In this document: positions 6,009 through 7,163 of the stretch, piece after piece
Layout: every line of letters begins with the position of its first letter
Numbering within the stretch: position 1 is the first letter of the stretch
NCBI GenBank assembly: GCA_026990615.1
Contig: JALXDB010000146.1
Coordinates: 1-7,163 of the forward strand
Source: Spirochaetota bacterium
Lineage (GTDB): Bacteria > Spirochaetota > B62-G9
Length of the DNA stretch: 7,163 bases
Direction of reading: 5' to 3'
Program-made: the position numbers and the translations under genes
The notes under the pieces: model-generated
What the model was told of the DNA's origin: nothing
Database searches by the model: none
The model's input: only the letters and a program-made list of their open reading frames with translations

Positions 6009-6770
6009 CTACTTTTTCACGGTTATTTTGATTGTACCCTCTTCGTAATCGTGGAGGTTCTTTACAAATCCGTGTATTATATCTTTTAATACATCCCTGA
6101 CAAAACCTTTGAGATACACAGGTTTATTATTTATCGTAAGACTCACATCCCCGCTCATAGGCACACACATCTTTATATTCACCTTTCCAGCCATCAGGTT
6201 TTTGGCAAACTCCCTGCAGGTCGGATAACCGCACTCCCCGCAATCAAGATCGGCAACAAAGGGGATACTATTCTCATTAATAAACTCATAGAGCCTGTCA
6301 TCAGGCATATCATAGGGCAAATATGGGACATTTAAACCATAGTCATTTGCTTCAATTCCCGTGTAGGCGATGGTCATCTCGTCTATAAGTTCTTCAACTT
6401 CATCTTTCGTATTGCCGAATACAATTTTTGGGATAGGACCTTCGTAACTCTTAAGTCCTTCAATCAGAACAAACTCGCTCCTTAAACCCATCAATATAGA
6501 ATGGAGCTTGTATCTAATAAATTTAAGATTCTCATCATCCTCATCCTTCCTGTATTCGTATTTCAAGGTGTAGCCCCCACCAAATCCCACCGAAGCATCG
6601 GCTCCTTCTTTTAAATACCTGGTTGTATCTGCATCCTCAAGATTTATCCTGTGGCCGATATGCTTCACAACCGAAACAGAATGCCCCCTGCTTTTCAAAA
6701 TTGGTATAAGCCTTTTGATAAATGTTGTTTTACCCCTGCGTCTATAACCACAAAAAATTATAGGTTTCAT
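6009..6770 (-). CDS. MobB-like P-loop GTPase fused to a [4Fe-4S] (Fes) domain
   Basis: This protein has 253 residues from ATG 6770. The N-terminal half is MobB-like: Walker A in CGYRRRGKTTFIKRLIPIL (7-25), then RGHSVSVVKHIGH (28-40) and the Walker-B-like EFVLIEGLKS (99-108). MobB proteins bind GTP and assist attachment of a nucleotide to molybdopterin for Mo/W enzymes. At 177-202 lies C-x2-C-x4-C-x16-C (DCGECGYPTCREFA then a later C), the Fes pattern seen in RnfB and corrinoid Fe-S proteins, which should carry a [4Fe-4S] cluster. The C-terminus (about 208-253) is a short beta/alpha domain. A longer reading from TTG at 6800 would add ten residues but has no Shine-Dalgarno sequence, whereas GGAGGTGA lies 1 nt before ATG 6770. 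No other molybdenum-cofactor gene is in the window, so the exact metal pathway is inferred. It ends 10 nt from the convergent gene, with no terminator visible between them. Confidence 0.88.
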   Translation of the reverse strand: MKPIIFCGYRRRGKTTFIKRLIPILKSRGHSVSVVKHIGHRINLEDADTTRYLKEGADASVGFGGGYTLKYEYRKDEDDENLKFIRYKLHSILMGLRSEFVLIEGLKSYEGPIPKIVFGNTKDEVEELIDEMTIAYTGIEANDYGLNVPYLPYDMPDDRLYEFINENSIPFVADLDCGECGYPTCREFAKNLMAGKVNIKMCVPMSGDVSLTINNKPVYLKGFVRDVLKDIIHGFVKNLHDYEEGTIKITVKK

Positions 6771-6771
6771 C

Positions 6772-6779
6772 TCACCTCC
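6772..6779 (-). promoter_or_regulatory. Ribosome binding site GGAGGTGA deciding the MobB-like start
   Basis: On the minus strand GGAGGTGA is followed by a single G and then ATG (6770-6768). The match to the 16S anti-Shine-Dalgarno is complete over eight bases. The spacing is short, but the upstream TTG at 6800 has no such site, so this favours ATG 6770. Confidence 0.65.
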
Positions 6780-6832
6780 AAAATCCTTGTAGTAATACAA
6801 TTTTATAAATAAATTAAAAGATAATATACATC

Positions 6833-6839
6833 AGGAGGA
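6833..6839 (+). promoter_or_regulatory. Ribosome binding site AGGAGGA of the AIR-synthase-like gene
   Basis: A strong Shine-Dalgarno sequence lies 11-12 nt before ATG 6851, somewhat farther than usual. No closer in-frame start exists. The 80-nt divergent gap to the MobB-like gene is AT-rich (TTTTATAAATAAATT at 6801-6815, GATAAT at 6820-6825) and probably holds both promoters, but I cannot assign a convincing -35/-10 pair. Confidence 0.6.
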
Positions 6840-6850
6840 AGCTAAATCAA

Positions 6851-7163
6851 ATGGATATCCTTCCAACCGGGAAACTGAACAGTGATTATCTTGAGGAATT
6901 GATAGGTAAGATAGAAATTAAAGATAAAAATGTTGTAGTTGGTCCTGGAATAGGGGAAGATGCTGCCGTCATTAAATTAGATGACAGGTATATAATTGTT
7001 AAAAGCGATCCCATAACCTTTGCGACTGAGAGAATTGGATGGTATGTGGTCAACATCAATGCAAATGATATAGCGGCTATGGGCGGAATCCCAAGATGGT
7101 TTCTCGTGACAATGCTTCTACCGGAGGGCAAAACAACAAAAGAACTCTTAGAATCAATTATGA
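6851..7163 (+). CDS. AIR synthase-related (HypE-like) protein, N-terminal part
   Basis: The first 104 residues are present; the gene runs off the window. The start MDILPTGKLNSDYLEELI matches the usual beginning of the HypE-like branch of the PurM/AIR-synthase superfamily. It is followed by the ATP-binding-type strand VVVGPGIGEDAAVI (28-41), KSDPITFATERIGWYVVNIN (51-70) and the family hallmark NANDIAAMGGIPRWFL (70-85). Members use ATP to activate substrates: HypE dehydrates a thiocarboxamide to build the cyanide ligand of [NiFe] hydrogenase, while ThiL and SelD are relatives. HypE's C-terminal cysteine lies outside the window, so true HypE cannot be told from the common uncharacterised AIR-synthase-like paralogue that this N-terminus resembles. 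It is divergent from the Fe-S MobB gene, so both may serve metal-cofactor maturation (inference). Confidence 0.85.
   Translation, partial: MDILPTGKLNSDYLEELIGKIEIKDKNVVVGPGIGEDAAVIKLDDRYIIVKSDPITFATERIGWYVVNINANDIAAMGGIPRWFLVTMLLPEGKTTKELLESIM

Noticed and set aside
5980..6010. Possible bidirectional terminator between the hypothetical gene and the MobB-like gene
   Set aside because: No inverted repeat with a useful stem could be found in or beside the 10-nt gap.
6771..6800. N-terminal extension of the MobB-like protein from TTG 6800
   Set aside because: No Shine-Dalgarno sequence precedes the TTG, the extra ten residues include the RBS of the ATG start, and MobB proteins normally begin just before the Walker A strand.
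6801..6815. TTTTATAAATAAATT as an archaeal-type TATA box
   Set aside because: The gene set, Shine-Dalgarno sites and serC terminator are bacterial; AT-rich gaps give such matches by chance.

Overview
The window is AT-rich bacterial DNA, about 7.2 kb. Arginine is written mostly as AGA/AGG and isoleucine often as ATA, and most genes start behind a clear purine-rich Shine-Dalgarno sequence. The protein set is bacterial and is consistent with an anaerobic or thermophilic lineage: SerC, a MATE exporter, a CRP-like cNMP-binding protein, a UvrC-type GIY-YIG nuclease, a MobB with a [4Fe-4S] domain, and an AIR-synthase/HypE-like protein. I cannot name the phylum from sequence alone. No RNA genes, CRISPR arrays, insertion sequences or phage genes were seen.

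Layout. Positions 1-184 hold the tail of an anthranilate-phosphoribosyltransferase-like (TrpD family) gene. After a 146-nt AT-rich gap with a small heptamer repeat come serC (331-1419) and a strong intrinsic terminator (1439-1466). A MATE-family transporter (1505-2848) runs convergently into a cyclic-nucleotide-binding protein on the minus strand (2845-3477); the two stop codons share the palindrome TTAA. A 118-nt divergent intergenic region, with a perfect 16-bp palindrome carrying a TATAAT box on each strand, separates that gene from a two-gene plus-strand operon (3596-4972 and 4985-5998). The first operon gene is a multidomain GIY-YIG nuclease. The second is an unrecognised, mostly helical protein. 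A minus-strand MobB-like GTPase with an Fe-S domain (6009-6770) converges on this operon. An AIR-synthase-related gene (6851 to window end) diverges from MobB.

The most interesting locus is the 3596-5998 operon. The GIY-YIG protein has the layout of the DnaQ-UvrC fusion family: a winged-helix-like N-terminus, a DEDDh exonuclease-like region, a UvrC-type GIY-YIG domain and a C-terminal extension. By my alignment, every exonuclease catalytic residue has been replaced, while the GIY-YIG active site is intact. This suggests the exonuclease fold has become a structural or nucleic-acid-binding module. Its partner could be a cofactor of the same pathway. The other genes look like independent single-gene or small units: serine/PLP biosynthesis, export, cNMP signalling and cofactor maturation. 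The window gives no strong evidence that they work together.
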